From NCBI GenBank assembly GCA_035504095.1, contig DATJSN010000023.1, positions 1-30,806 on the forward strand: a DNA stretch of 30,806 nucleotides. The letters are read 5' to 3'. How positions within the stretch are numbered: position 1 is the first letter of the stretch; each line of letters opens with the position of its first letter. The notes beneath the pieces are model-generated. The model was not told where the DNA came from and did no database searches. It worked only from the letters and a program-made list of their open reading frames with translations. The position numbers were made by a program, and so were the translations under genes. Shown here piece after piece: positions 1-8,140 of this stretch. This DNA is from DATJSN01 sp035504095 (GTDB lineage Bacteria; Planctomycetota; Phycisphaerae; WQYP01).

Positions 1-134
1 AAATACCCATCAGGCAGGGTTGATTGATTTTTGGCTCTTCGGCGGCTTTCGACGCGATTCTTTCATGGAAGTTTAAATTTGGCGCTCCGCCGGGATGAAC
101 TTTCTGCATGGCGGCATTTAGAGGAGTATCGGGA

Positions 135-1187
135 ATGAAGCCAAAATTTTTACAACATGTTAAACGCGGTTTTACCCTCATTGAATTGTTGGTGGTGATT
201 TCGATCATCGCCATTCTGATCGCCTTGCTGCTGCCGGCGCTGGCCAAGGCCAAGGAAGCCGCTCAATGCACCGCGTGCCTGTCAGACATCCGCCAGATTG
301 GCGCTGCCTACAAAGAATATTGCACCAATGGTTCGCCCCATGGCTTCCTTTATGATGTCGGTCAGTGGCCTCTGGAATTGACACCTTATCTGGGAACACC
401 GAACACTTCAACGCCGTGCGGGAATGGATATGATGTATGGCTAAACGCTACTCAGACATATATTCCAACCAGCGTAGATAAAGTATTGCTTTGCCCTTAT
501 ACCCTGTTGCCCCCGGGATTTTCTTATACACAAAATGGCACCCTTACTGATGGCGGTTACTGGCCGTCCGATGATGCTCATGCCTGGGCGCGGCAATGGC
601 AAGCCGGCACCGAACTTAACCATGGTTTTTCAATCATCGGCAGCTACTGCTTCAATGGCTGGCTGTATAACGCCTATGGGGCTAACCCCAACTCCTCGAT
701 TTACGGCCAAACATACGCTCCCTTCGGTCCAGTCGATACAAAGGATACCACAACATACGGCGCCTTTGTAGGTGAGAGTGAAGTTTCTGAAAACGCCGCG
801 GCTTTTCAAAACGCCGCACCTTGGGAAGTTGCATGGTCCTCAACCAATATTACTCCTAATGCGAACACGCCGGTATTCTCCGACGGTATTTGGGTCGATG
901 CGGTGCCCACCAGCATCGATCCGCCCGCAGCCAACAGTATCAGCGGCGGCAATATTTCTGGTTCCAATGTCATCAGCCCCAGCACGGGGCTAATGAATAT
1001 TGCCTTCAATTCCGGGAATCAATCCATGTATCGCGTGTGTGTAGCCCGGCATAGTGCGGGCGTGAACGTTACTTTTTATGACGGCCATGCGGCTACTATT
1101 GCACTGGGAAATCTCTGGACTTTGCAATGGTCGAGTACGCCGCCGTCACCGGTTACCAGCAAAGGAATAAGTATACAGGTGCCGTAA
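135..1187 (+). CDS. Pseudopilin-like protein with H-X9-DG C-terminal motif (paralogue 1)
   Basis: A type IV pilin/type II secretion pseudopilin-like protein, expected to be cleaved by prepilin peptidase and held in or exported across the inner membrane. The leader is short and basic (MKPKFLQHVKRG); cleavage would fall between Gly12 and Phe13, followed by FTLIELLVV with the typical Glu5 and a hydrophobic helix ending LLLPALAKAKEAA. Near the C-terminus His306 is followed ten residues later by Asp316-Gly317, the H-X9-DG signature of planctomycete-type pseudopilin-like proteins. I chose the ATG at 135 (350 aa) because GAGGAG at 121-126 is well spaced; an in-frame ATG at 108 would add nine residues and spoil the leader. 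The long variable middle is Tyr/Trp/Asn/Pro rich and probably an extracellular beta-rich domain. Cargo or partner is unknown. A paralogue follows at 1892. Confidence 0.85.
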   Translation: MKPKFLQHVKRGFTLIELLVVISIIAILIALLLPALAKAKEAAQCTACLSDIRQIGAAYKEYCTNGSPHGFLYDVGQWPLELTPYLGTPNTSTPCGNGYDVWLNATQTYIPTSVDKVLLCPYTLLPPGFSYTQNGTLTDGGYWPSDDAHAWARQWQAGTELNHGFSIIGSYCFNGWLYNAYGANPNSSIYGQTYAPFGPVDTKDTTTYGAFVGESEVSENAAAFQNAAPWEVAWSSTNITPNANTPVFSDGIWVDAVPTSIDPPAANSISGGNISGSNVISPSTGLMNIAFNSGNQSMYRVCVARHSAGVNVTFYDGHAATIALGNLWTLQWSSTPPSPVTSKGISIQVP

Positions 1188-1220
1188 TCGCAACGATATT
1201 GTTGAACAATAAAGATTCGA

Positions 1221-1251
1221 AAGCCGCCGATTAAGAATCGGCGGCTTTTTT
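1221..1251 (+). terminator. Intrinsic terminator after pseudopilin 1
   Basis: A perfect 12-bp inverted repeat (AAGCCGCCGATT / AATCGGCGGCTT) with a 3-nt loop is followed directly by a T-run. It starts 33 nt after the stop codon, so it should end the transcript of the first pseudopilin and separate it from the second. Confidence 0.9.
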
Positions 1252-1755
1252 ATTTCAGTACATTTCACTTAGACGCTCAAAGTTGAGTAAAAAGTCTACA
1301 GTCCATTATCCCCGATTTGAACTTTTATCTTGAACTAAGCTGGAAGAGACAAACACAGATCAGAGTTGAAGACCGGCGAGCGGCTTCTATTCGTCTGTAA
1401 ATATTGCGCACATAATATAAAATCATTGCTTGATATGATATGACACATCAATATCGCCTTTTCAATGTCCTCAATAATTTTTACCAAATTAATGTTACCG
1501 GCAAATTGAATTATTAGAGCGATTAGGGCCATCATGTAATTAACACATGATTAAATGATGGCTTAATAACAGAATATTATCTTATCTTAAGAGACAGCAA
1601 CCTCCTGTTTAATGAAATACACTGCCGTGTTGATAGCAATGTTAATATCTAATATGATAATTTATAATAAATTGTCCTTAGAAAATATTGCGCATATTAC
1701 GCGCTTTTTTCCTGTGATAAATTTGTTGTTAAAAGTAATATTTTTTAAAATTATA
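1252..1755. other. AT-rich intergenic spacer with no supported gene
   Basis: About 500 bp clearly richer in A+T than the surrounding genes. No reading frame here has a ribosome site or recognisable protein features. The last 60 bp before the promoter at 1756 contain several A/T tracts that could act as UP-element-like or curved DNA. I see no repeat array, tRNA or clear hairpin. Confidence 0.5.
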
Positions 1756-1785
1756 TTGACACATTTTAAGTTTTTGTGCTAGGCT
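1756..1785 (+). promoter_or_regulatory. Sigma70-type promoter for pseudopilin 2
   Basis: A perfect -35 box TTGACA (1756-1761) and TAGGCT (1780-1785) are separated by 18 bp, with T/A tracts just upstream. The predicted start near 1792 gives a leader of about 100 nt, which includes a small GCGG-AAA-CCGC hairpin at 1823-1833. The -10 box matches consensus at only three positions, though these include the first T-A and last T. Confidence 0.5.
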
Positions 1786-1891
1786 ACATATAAATGGCTC
1801 TATTAAATTCTGGCGGCGCACGGCGGAAACCGCATTAAATCTCAGAGACTAACGCCACAAAAACAGCCTGAAGTGACAGGAGCAGCACAAA

Positions 1892-2938
1892 ATGAGCGGG
1901 AAATTCACACAAGGCGCCAAACGCGGATTTACTTTGATTGAATTATTGGTGGTGATCTCGATCATTGCCATACTCATCGCGCTTTTGTTGCCGGCACTGG
2001 CTAAAGCTAAGGAAGCGGCCAACGCTACAGCGTGTCTCTCGAATGTCCGTCAACTGGCCACCGCGTTTAAAGAATATTGCACTGCTGGCTCGCCGAATGG
2101 CTGGCTTTACGATACCGGCTACTGGCCTGTGGAATTAACTCCGTTTCTGGGAACGGCCAATACGCCGTCATCGACGGGGCCATTTACCAGCAACACACAA
2201 ACATATATCCCGGCCAGCGTGGATAAATTATTGCTTTGTCCTTCCGCTTCGCTGCTGCCCATCGGCTGGACCTATACAGAGGCCGGATCCACCAATTTTG
2301 GCTTCGGTTATCCATCGGATATCGCCCATGCATGGGGACATACTTTGAACGGCTCTCCCGGCACTGTTAACAACGGGCTTCCTCTGATTTCAAGTTACGG
2401 ATTCAACTCATGGATGTATAACAGTTATGGCGCCGGCGATGCAGGACTCACCAGCACAATCTATTATCCTTTCGGGTATGGCGATAATAAGGATACAGAA
2501 ATGTATAACAGCCTGCTTAACGTAACCAGCGGCACAGCTTCGTATTTATACACCGTTACCGGCGTCAGCACTGCTAACTCCTGGGAGCTATGCTGGTCCG
2601 GAAGTGGCCAAATTCCCAATGCCAATACCCCTGTGTTCACCGACAGCATGTGGGTCGATGAGATTCCATCGCAATATGATTACAACAATACCAACAGCGG
2701 CGGCGCCGGAACCAAAGTACAAATGCTCAATACAGGAATGTTGCCTAATACGAACCCGCCGCAGGTTAGCGGCAACGGCATGTTCCGCATGTGCCTCGAT
2801 CGGCATAATATGTCTATTAACGTCGCGTTTGCCGACGGTCATGCGTCCAGCGTACCGTTGGGCGAGCTATGGACGCTTCAATGGTCGGCCACGCCCCCGA
2901 CTCCTGTAGGAACAGCGGCGACCATAGAGTCGCCGTAA
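1892..2938 (+). CDS. Pseudopilin-like protein with H-X9-DG C-terminal motif (paralogue 2)
   Basis: A 348-residue paralogue of the protein at 135-1187 with the same layout: basic leader MSGKFTQGAKRG, prepilin-peptidase site between Gly12 and Phe13, Glu at +5, and a hydrophobic helix identical in amino acids to paralogue 1 through the KAKEAA segment. The C-terminus carries His305 with Asp315-Gly ten residues on (H-X9-DG) and a WTLQWS.TPP.PV segment shared with paralogue 1. The middle domains are alignable (YPSD/WPSD-AHAW, YGFNSWMYN/YCFNGWLYN, NANTPVF, WVD) but clearly diverged. AGGAG at 1878-1882 supports the start. It has its own promoter. Placed directly upstream of secreted glycoside hydrolases, it may take part in a pseudopilus or surface structure linked to glycan use; that link is inference. 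Confidence 0.85.
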   Translation: MSGKFTQGAKRGFTLIELLVVISIIAILIALLLPALAKAKEAANATACLSNVRQLATAFKEYCTAGSPNGWLYDTGYWPVELTPFLGTANTPSSTGPFTSNTQTYIPASVDKLLLCPSASLLPIGWTYTEAGSTNFGFGYPSDIAHAWGHTLNGSPGTVNNGLPLISSYGFNSWMYNSYGAGDAGLTSTIYYPFGYGDNKDTEMYNSLLNVTSGTASYLYTVTGVSTANSWELCWSGSGQIPNANTPVFTDSMWVDEIPSQYDYNNTNSGGAGTKVQMLNTGMLPNTNPPQVSGNGMFRMCLDRHNMSINVAFADGHASSVPLGELWTLQWSATPPTPVGTAATIESP

Positions 2939-3018
2939 TATCTCAGGCAACAAAAAGCTAACGATTAAGGGGCTCTAACAAAATAAGCCGGGAGCCGCGT
3001 TAGTCCGTCTTTCATATA

Positions 3019-3038
3019 GCCCCTGGCTTGCCGGGGGC
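3019..3038 (+). other. GC-rich hairpin downstream of pseudopilin 2
   Basis: GCCCCTGG and CCGGGGGC form an 8-bp stem (one T-G wobble) around a CTTG loop, 81 nt after the stop codon. No T-run follows, so it is not a classical terminator; it could be a 3'-end stabiliser or a weak terminator. The remainder of the 256-bp gap before the fucosidase shows nothing I can name. Confidence 0.35.
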
Positions 3039-3194
3039 AGAAATTATCGAATAACAAAATTTGCCGGATTCACCAAAAATCCTGCGGATATTGACTAATG
3101 CCAATCTCTGCCACGGCCAAGTACAGGGGCTTGTAGATGACTGGGCTGTGTGGCGTAACTGAAATAAACTCGCAGACCAACCGTTAACTAGACC

Positions 3195-4781
3195 ATGCGG
3201 GCCTTGGGAATCTATTCTAGAATCAACGATTTATTTTCCACCATCGGGGTTCTGGCGGCCATCCTGAATGGCGGGCATGATCTTTTCGCTGATTCAATTA
3301 CTTCTACAAATTCCCCACAATCCGCCGCAACATATCCGCCGGATGCCGCCGCGAACCTGCCCAAACCCACACCCCGGCAGGCCGCCTGGCAGGATGCTGA
3401 ACTGGGAATGTTTTTTCATTTCGATATTGAAGTTTTTGACAAGTACTATCAATACGACCATCCTAAAAACAAACCCACTACCACGACTCAGGCCGCCGGC
3501 GGCGGCTCAACGACCAAGCCGGCTTCTGAGGGTCCGGAATTAGGCTCGCTTAGTCCTGCCATTTTTAATCCCGTAAAACTTAACACCGACCAATGGATGC
3601 AGGTGGCGCAATCCATGGGCGCCAGGTATACGGTGTTCACGGCCAAACATAGTTCGGGTTTTCTGATGTGGCAGAGCAATCTATATCCGTTCGGCGTTCG
3701 ATATACCAGGTGGGAAAACGGCCAGGGAGACGTCGTCCAGGATTTTCTCACTTCGTGCAAAAAATATGGCATCAAGCCGGGAATCTACTGCAGCGCCAAT
3801 GGAAATAGCTGGTGGCAGGTGCACGTGTCCGACGTAGAATATGAACATGGCGTATTCACCGGCGACCCGGCGGCAAAACAAAAATTCATTGATATGGACG
3901 TACAAATGTACACACAGTTGTTCCAGCATACCGGACCACTTTTTGAAATCTGGTTTGACAGCGGCCTGGGGTTTATGGGTGATCGCATGGATTCTGTGCT
4001 CAGGCAATATGAGCCGGATGCCCTTTATTTCAATGGGCCGGCGACGGGTTTTACGGGCAATCTGCTCCGCTGGTCGGGAAACGAAACCGGCTATGTCGTT
4101 TATCCCAATTGGTATACGGTAGCTGAAACCTCCACCATAAAAAACCGTTCCGGTGATCCCAATGGACAATACTATGTTCCCATTGAATGCAATGTTCCCC
4201 TGCGTTATCACGTCTGGATGTGGCAGGCGGACGATCAAAATAAAATCCTCAGCCTCAGCAGTTTAATGACCATGTATCTTGCTTCGGTGGGACGAGGCTG
4301 CAATCTCATCGTCAATGCCAATATCGACCCCGACGGCCTCGTGCCCGAGGCGGACGCTCAGCGCCTCGCCGAATTCGGCGCTGAAATTAAAAAATGGTTT
4401 GGAACCAGCCTCGCTGAAACCACCGGCCGTGGCAATGAAGTGGAACTGCAACTGGATCATCCTGAGCAAATCAATTTCGTTACGATCATGGAAGACATTA
4501 CGCAGGGTCAAAGAATTCGCGCTTATGCCGTGGATGGTCTGGTCGACGGCCAATGGAAGCAGTTATGCACCGGCGAATCGGTTGGACATAAACGGATACA
4601 GCAGTTTGATCCGGTTACGGTTTTAGCCGTGCGGCTGCGTGTGACGCAAGCGGTTGCCGAACCGCTGATCCGCAAATTGGCAGTGTATAATATCCAAACC
4701 CTGCCGCCTGATCCCAATGATCCGGTAACCAATCTTAAAAACAGGGTGTTTATGAGGGAAGAAAAGGCCACGGCGCACTAA
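3195..4781 (+). CDS. Secreted GH29 alpha-L-fucosidase-like protein
   Basis: A 528-residue member of glycoside hydrolase family 29, which removes terminal alpha-L-fucose by a retaining mechanism. Residues 1-32 look like a secretion signal (hydrophobic TIGVLAAIL, cleavage near LFA/DS). The barrel begins with WQDAELGMFFHFDIEVF (about 65-81), the family region usually reading GMF.HWG. MGARYTVFTAKHSSGFLMW (141-159) is the conserved KH motif. EIWFDSG gives Asp255 as expected nucleophile. An unusual Thr/Pro/Gly-rich insert lies at 92-117. Residues about 400-505 form a discoidin-like beta domain common at the end of GH29 enzymes. The start has no good ribosome site and is less certain than the family call. 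It is the first of three closely spaced + strand hydrolase genes and could be co-transcribed with the GH27 gene 41 nt downstream. Substrate linkage cannot be read from sequence. Confidence 0.85.
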   Translation: MRALGIYSRINDLFSTIGVLAAILNGGHDLFADSITSTNSPQSAATYPPDAAANLPKPTPRQAAWQDAELGMFFHFDIEVFDKYYQYDHPKNKPTTTTQAAGGGSTTKPASEGPELGSLSPAIFNPVKLNTDQWMQVAQSMGARYTVFTAKHSSGFLMWQSNLYPFGVRYTRWENGQGDVVQDFLTSCKKYGIKPGIYCSANGNSWWQVHVSDVEYEHGVFTGDPAAKQKFIDMDVQMYTQLFQHTGPLFEIWFDSGLGFMGDRMDSVLRQYEPDALYFNGPATGFTGNLLRWSGNETGYVVYPNWYTVAETSTIKNRSGDPNGQYYVPIECNVPLRYHVWMWQADDQNKILSLSSLMTMYLASVGRGCNLIVNANIDPDGLVPEADAQRLAEFGAEIKKWFGTSLAETTGRGNEVELQLDHPEQINFVTIMEDITQGQRIRAYAVDGLVDGQWKQLCTGESVGHKRIQQFDPVTVLAVRLRVTQAVAEPLIRKLAVYNIQTLPPDPNDPVTNLKNRVFMREEKATAH

Positions 4782-4822
4782 AAATATCTAATGGTCCTTA
4801 AAAGATTTAATGGAGCGAGGTT

Positions 4823-6445
4823 ATGTCCAATTCCATCTTCGATGAACGCCGGCAATCGCGCCGCGACTTTATTGCCGCCATGCTGCTTGCGGCCGGAGCT
4901 AGTGCGGCGGCATCCGCGCAACTTTCCGCGGCACCTGAAGAGACCATCGACGAACCGGAACTCAACAGCGGCGATGGGCCGGAACCGGCGTTGCACGGTC
5001 CACGGATCACCGGTGGTACGCCGGGCAGGCCGTTTCTATTCAAAGTCCCCTATACGGGGCAGGGAACCGTGCGCGTTTCCGCTGAGAATCTTCCCGCCGG
5101 CCTGAGCATTTCCGAGGACGGGATCATCAGCGGCACGACACCGGATGCGGGTGAATATCTGGTTGCGCTCACGGTCGCCAGCGCACTCGGCTCAGCGACG
5201 CGCAAACTTAAAATTGTTGCCGGCGATCACAAGCTGGCCCTCACGCCGCAGATGGGATGGAATTCATGGAATTCCTTCGCCGCACAGGTCAAGGCGGAAA
5301 ACATCCGGCAAAGCGCCGACGCGATGGTTGCCTCGGGCCTGGCGGCCAAAGGATATGCTTACGTCAATATCGATGACACCTGGGAAGGCGTTCGTGATTC
5401 CAATGGAAACATTACGGCCAATCAGAAATTCGGCGATATGAAGGCGCTGGGCGATTATGTGCATGCCAAAGGGCTGAAATTCGGAATTTACTCATCGCCC
5501 GGACCGACTACCTGCAACGGGCGCGGCGGAGCGCCGCCCTACCATGGAAAATATGCCGGCAGTTATCAGCACGAAATTCAGGATGCCAGAACCTACGCCG
5601 AATGGGGCGTGGATTATCTTAAATATGATTGGTGCAGCTATCGTCAGTTTGTAAAGGATACCGAGGCTGCCATTCCGGCCAATTGGCCCAAATTCATAAC
5701 GCCCTATGCCCTGATGCAACAAGGGCTTAATGAATCGGGGCGGGATATCCTTTTTAGTTTATGCCAGTATGGTCTGGCCAAACCGTGGCTCTGGGCTCCA
5801 GGTTCACCTGTTTTTGGCAATTCATGGCGAATCACCGGCGACATTCGCGACAAGTGGGCTTCGATTTTGAAAGAAGGGTTTATTACCAATGCGCCGCTGT
5901 ATCCTTATGCCGGACCAGGACATTGGAATGATCCGGACATGCTTGTAGTTGGCCGGCTCGGCTGGGGAAGGCTACGCCCCAGCGGATTGACGAAATGGGA
6001 ACAGGTCACGCATATCACACTGTGGTGCATGCAGTCGGCGCCCCTGCTGATTGGCTGCGATATGTCGGTTTTGGATCCGTTTACCATCGACGTATTAACC
6101 AACACCGAGGTTCTGGATGTGAGCCAGGACGTGCTGGGCAAACAGGCTGTTCCAGTGAAGGTGGATAATGAAGCGATGACGCAAATTTACGCCAAGCCGT
6201 TGTGGGATGGCACGTACGCGGTGGCACTATTTAATTTAAGCCCGCGGACCACTACCATCAGAACGACTTTCGCCGAAGACCTCCGACCGGTCGCTATTGA
6301 AGGCAACCTCATCGCCGGCGATTTGAAAGTCCGGGACCTCTGGAAACGTAAAGACGTTGACGAAACGCCGGAATTTTCGGCCGAAGTCGCCAGCCACGGC
6401 GCGGTAATGCTTAAAGTCGGCACGCCGCAGAGAACGGACTGGTAA
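4823..6445 (+). CDS. Tat-exported GH27 alpha-galactosidase with Ig-like domain
   Basis: A 540-residue alpha-galactosidase/alpha-N-acetylgalactosaminidase of family GH27. The N-terminus has a twin-arginine signal (SRRDFI at 12-17 followed by an Ala-rich hydrophobic stretch), so export in folded form is expected. Residues about 58-133 form a putative Ig-like (He_PIG) module (LPAGLSISEDGIISGTTP). The barrel opens with TPQMGWNSWNSF (141-152); VDYLKYDWC contains the nucleophile Asp269, SWRITGD the acid/base Asp340, and GPGHWNDPDML is conserved. A C-terminal beta domain follows (about 430-535). GGAGCGAGG just before the ATG supports the start. The gap to the fucosidase is 41 nt and to the GH79-like gene 39 nt, fitting one transcript. 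It would release alpha-linked galactose from the same type of glycan. Confidence 0.92.
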   Translation: MSNSIFDERRQSRRDFIAAMLLAAGASAAASAQLSAAPEETIDEPELNSGDGPEPALHGPRITGGTPGRPFLFKVPYTGQGTVRVSAENLPAGLSISEDGIISGTTPDAGEYLVALTVASALGSATRKLKIVAGDHKLALTPQMGWNSWNSFAAQVKAENIRQSADAMVASGLAAKGYAYVNIDDTWEGVRDSNGNITANQKFGDMKALGDYVHAKGLKFGIYSSPGPTTCNGRGGAPPYHGKYAGSYQHEIQDARTYAEWGVDYLKYDWCSYRQFVKDTEAAIPANWPKFITPYALMQQGLNESGRDILFSLCQYGLAKPWLWAPGSPVFGNSWRITGDIRDKWASILKEGFITNAPLYPYAGPGHWNDPDMLVVGRLGWGRLRPSGLTKWEQVTHITLWCMQSAPLLIGCDMSVLDPFTIDVLTNTEVLDVSQDVLGKQAVPVKVDNEAMTQIYAKPLWDGTYAVALFNLSPRTTTIRTTFAEDLRPVAIEGNLIAGDLKVRDLWKRKDVDETPEFSAEVASHGAVMLKVGTPQRTDW

Positions 6446-6484
6446 ATCGAATTTTGATTGCTCATGGCAATAATGCGGAAATAA

Positions 6485-8071
6485 ATGAAACGAAGCCGCC
6501 TGAACAACGCAACCGATCTGGCACATATCAAAACGGTTTTAGCTGTGATATTTTTGCTTTCACTTGTGAGTTGCACAACGGGCGCAGCTCAGACGCCGAT
6601 GGCACAGACGGCTGTCGTTACGGCGGCGACATCGGAAAAGCAATCGGCGACGCAACCGGTGATTCAAACCGTCAATATTAGCGCCGCGCCTGATTTGTCC
6701 GCCAGGACCCAACCGGTTCCGCAATCGTTCCTGGGCATTTCCTGCGAATACAACGGAATTGAAAGTTATATGTCGCCGCAAGAGGGCCGCCAGACGGCGA
6801 CGGTTGAACTGCTGAACACTCTGGGCGCGTTCAATGGCCCGCCGGTGTTGCGTATCGGCGGAAATTCCGAGGATCATAGCGTATGGGATTTGCCGCAAAT
6901 AAACCCTAAACCCAAATTTGCCAGAATTAACATCACCCCAACCATGGCCGATGATTTGCACGACACGATCCAGCGGACGCATTCAAAAGTAATTCTGGGA
7001 GTCAACCTGGGCGCTGATGATCCGACAATTGCCGAGTCCTGGGTAACCGAGGCGCTGAATATTTTTGAACCAGACTCTATTCTGGCTTTTGAAATCGGCA
7101 ACGAACCGGATGAATATGCCAAAAAAGAGGCCATGCGATCCAAACCGTGGGATTATCCAACGTACCGGGCTGATTATGAAAAATTTGCTGTTCTCATTGC
7201 GCCGCTTTTACCACGGCAACACATGCTTGCCGGCCCCGCGGCTACGGGTTTTCTGGTGCCGTTCGTCGCGCGGTTTGCGTTGGATGAACAGAAGTACCTT
7301 GGCGTCGTGACCGTGCATAAGTATCCCATGGGTGCTCCGGTGAAAAACCCCAAGGCGCCGAATTATGCTTCAATGGAAAATTTGCTCAAGGATTCATCAG
7401 CATCTGGTTATGCGCACATCATCGCCCCGGTGGTGGCTGCAGCCCGAAAAACGCACGTATTAGTGCGGTTCGGCGAAATGAATTCCGCCTGGGGCGGCGG
7501 CAAGCCGGGGTTAAGCAGCTCTTTTGGCTCAGCTTTATGGGGACTTGACACGTTGTTTACCATCGCGAACACCGGCGCTGACGGCGTCAATTTCCATATG
7601 GGCGCCTCGTATGCCCCATTTACTTTTGACTATCATGGAACTCTGTTTGTTCACCCGCTCTATTACGGCATGCTCCTATTCGCCATGGCGGTGCAAAACC
7701 ACGCGCGGCTTATTCCTGTTACCTTCAAGACCGAGGCTAACGTAAAAATATGGGCCGCGCTTGATGATTCAGGCGTGTTGCGCGTGGTTGTGATTAACAA
7801 AGATTTGACCGCAAACGCCATTATCTCACTGTCGATTCCCGGAGCGGGCGGCGGACAAATTACTCGTCTGATCGCGCCATCGGTCAACTCTCAATATGAC
7901 GTAACACTGGGCAACATCACTTTCGATGGCAGTACCAATGGATTGCCGATGAGAATTCATGGAGCTTCGGAAAATCAGGAATCAGTTCTTCCCACAAATG
8001 GCCGATATGAGTTTAACGTTGGACATACCAGCGCTGCCATGCTGACCGTATCGCTAAAGCAGGGTTCTTAG
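6485..8071 (+). CDS. GH79-like beta-glucuronidase/heparanase-type lipoprotein
   Basis: A 528-residue retaining glycoside hydrolase of clan GH-A, closest in motif pattern to family GH79 (beta-glucuronidases acting on arabinogalactan or glycosaminoglycans). The signal ends in a lipobox LVSC (Cys30), so the mature protein should be lipid-anchored. LRIGGNSED (122-130) is the sugar-binding strand typical of GH79; FEIGNEPDEY gives the acid/base Glu207 and VRFGEMNSAWGGG the nucleophile Glu331. The C-terminal beta sandwich (about 415-525, with VVVINKDL) matches the GH79 C domain. No strong ribosome site is seen, so translation may be coupled to the GH27 gene upstream. Family-level substrate (glucuronide versus other hexuronate) is not certain, and GH30/GH39-like specificity cannot be excluded by eye. 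Confidence 0.75.
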   Translation: MKRSRLNNATDLAHIKTVLAVIFLLSLVSCTTGAAQTPMAQTAVVTAATSEKQSATQPVIQTVNISAAPDLSARTQPVPQSFLGISCEYNGIESYMSPQEGRQTATVELLNTLGAFNGPPVLRIGGNSEDHSVWDLPQINPKPKFARINITPTMADDLHDTIQRTHSKVILGVNLGADDPTIAESWVTEALNIFEPDSILAFEIGNEPDEYAKKEAMRSKPWDYPTYRADYEKFAVLIAPLLPRQHMLAGPAATGFLVPFVARFALDEQKYLGVVTVHKYPMGAPVKNPKAPNYASMENLLKDSSASGYAHIIAPVVAAARKTHVLVRFGEMNSAWGGGKPGLSSSFGSALWGLDTLFTIANTGADGVNFHMGASYAPFTFDYHGTLFVHPLYYGMLLFAMAVQNHARLIPVTFKTEANVKIWAALDDSGVLRVVVINKDLTANAIISLSIPGAGGGQITRLIAPSVNSQYDVTLGNITFDGSTNGLPMRIHGASENQESVLPTNGRYEFNVGHTSAAMLTVSLKQGS

Positions 8072-8126
8072 AAGTTTCAAAAGCCTGTCGCATCAGATAC
8101 TGAATGCTCCGGCTATCCCGATAGTT

Positions 8127-8132
8127 TATAAT
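8127..8132 (+). promoter_or_regulatory. Perfect -10 box placed for a leaderless transcript
   Basis: TATAAT at 8127-8132 sits so that transcription would begin near 8139, one or two bases before the ATG at 8141. There is no Shine-Dalgarno between box and ATG, which fits a leaderless mRNA. The -35 region (around 8104-8109) is poor, so this is tentative. Confidence 0.35.
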
Positions 8133-8140
8133 TCTAGACA

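Noticed and set aside
1335..1535. 66-codon - strand frame in the AT-rich spacer
   Set aside because: No ribosome site, no recognisable domain, composition as expected for random AT-rich DNA.
3681..4238. 185-codon - strand frame opposite the GH29 gene
   Set aside because: Antisense shadow of a gene with clear catalytic motifs; no ribosome site or domain.
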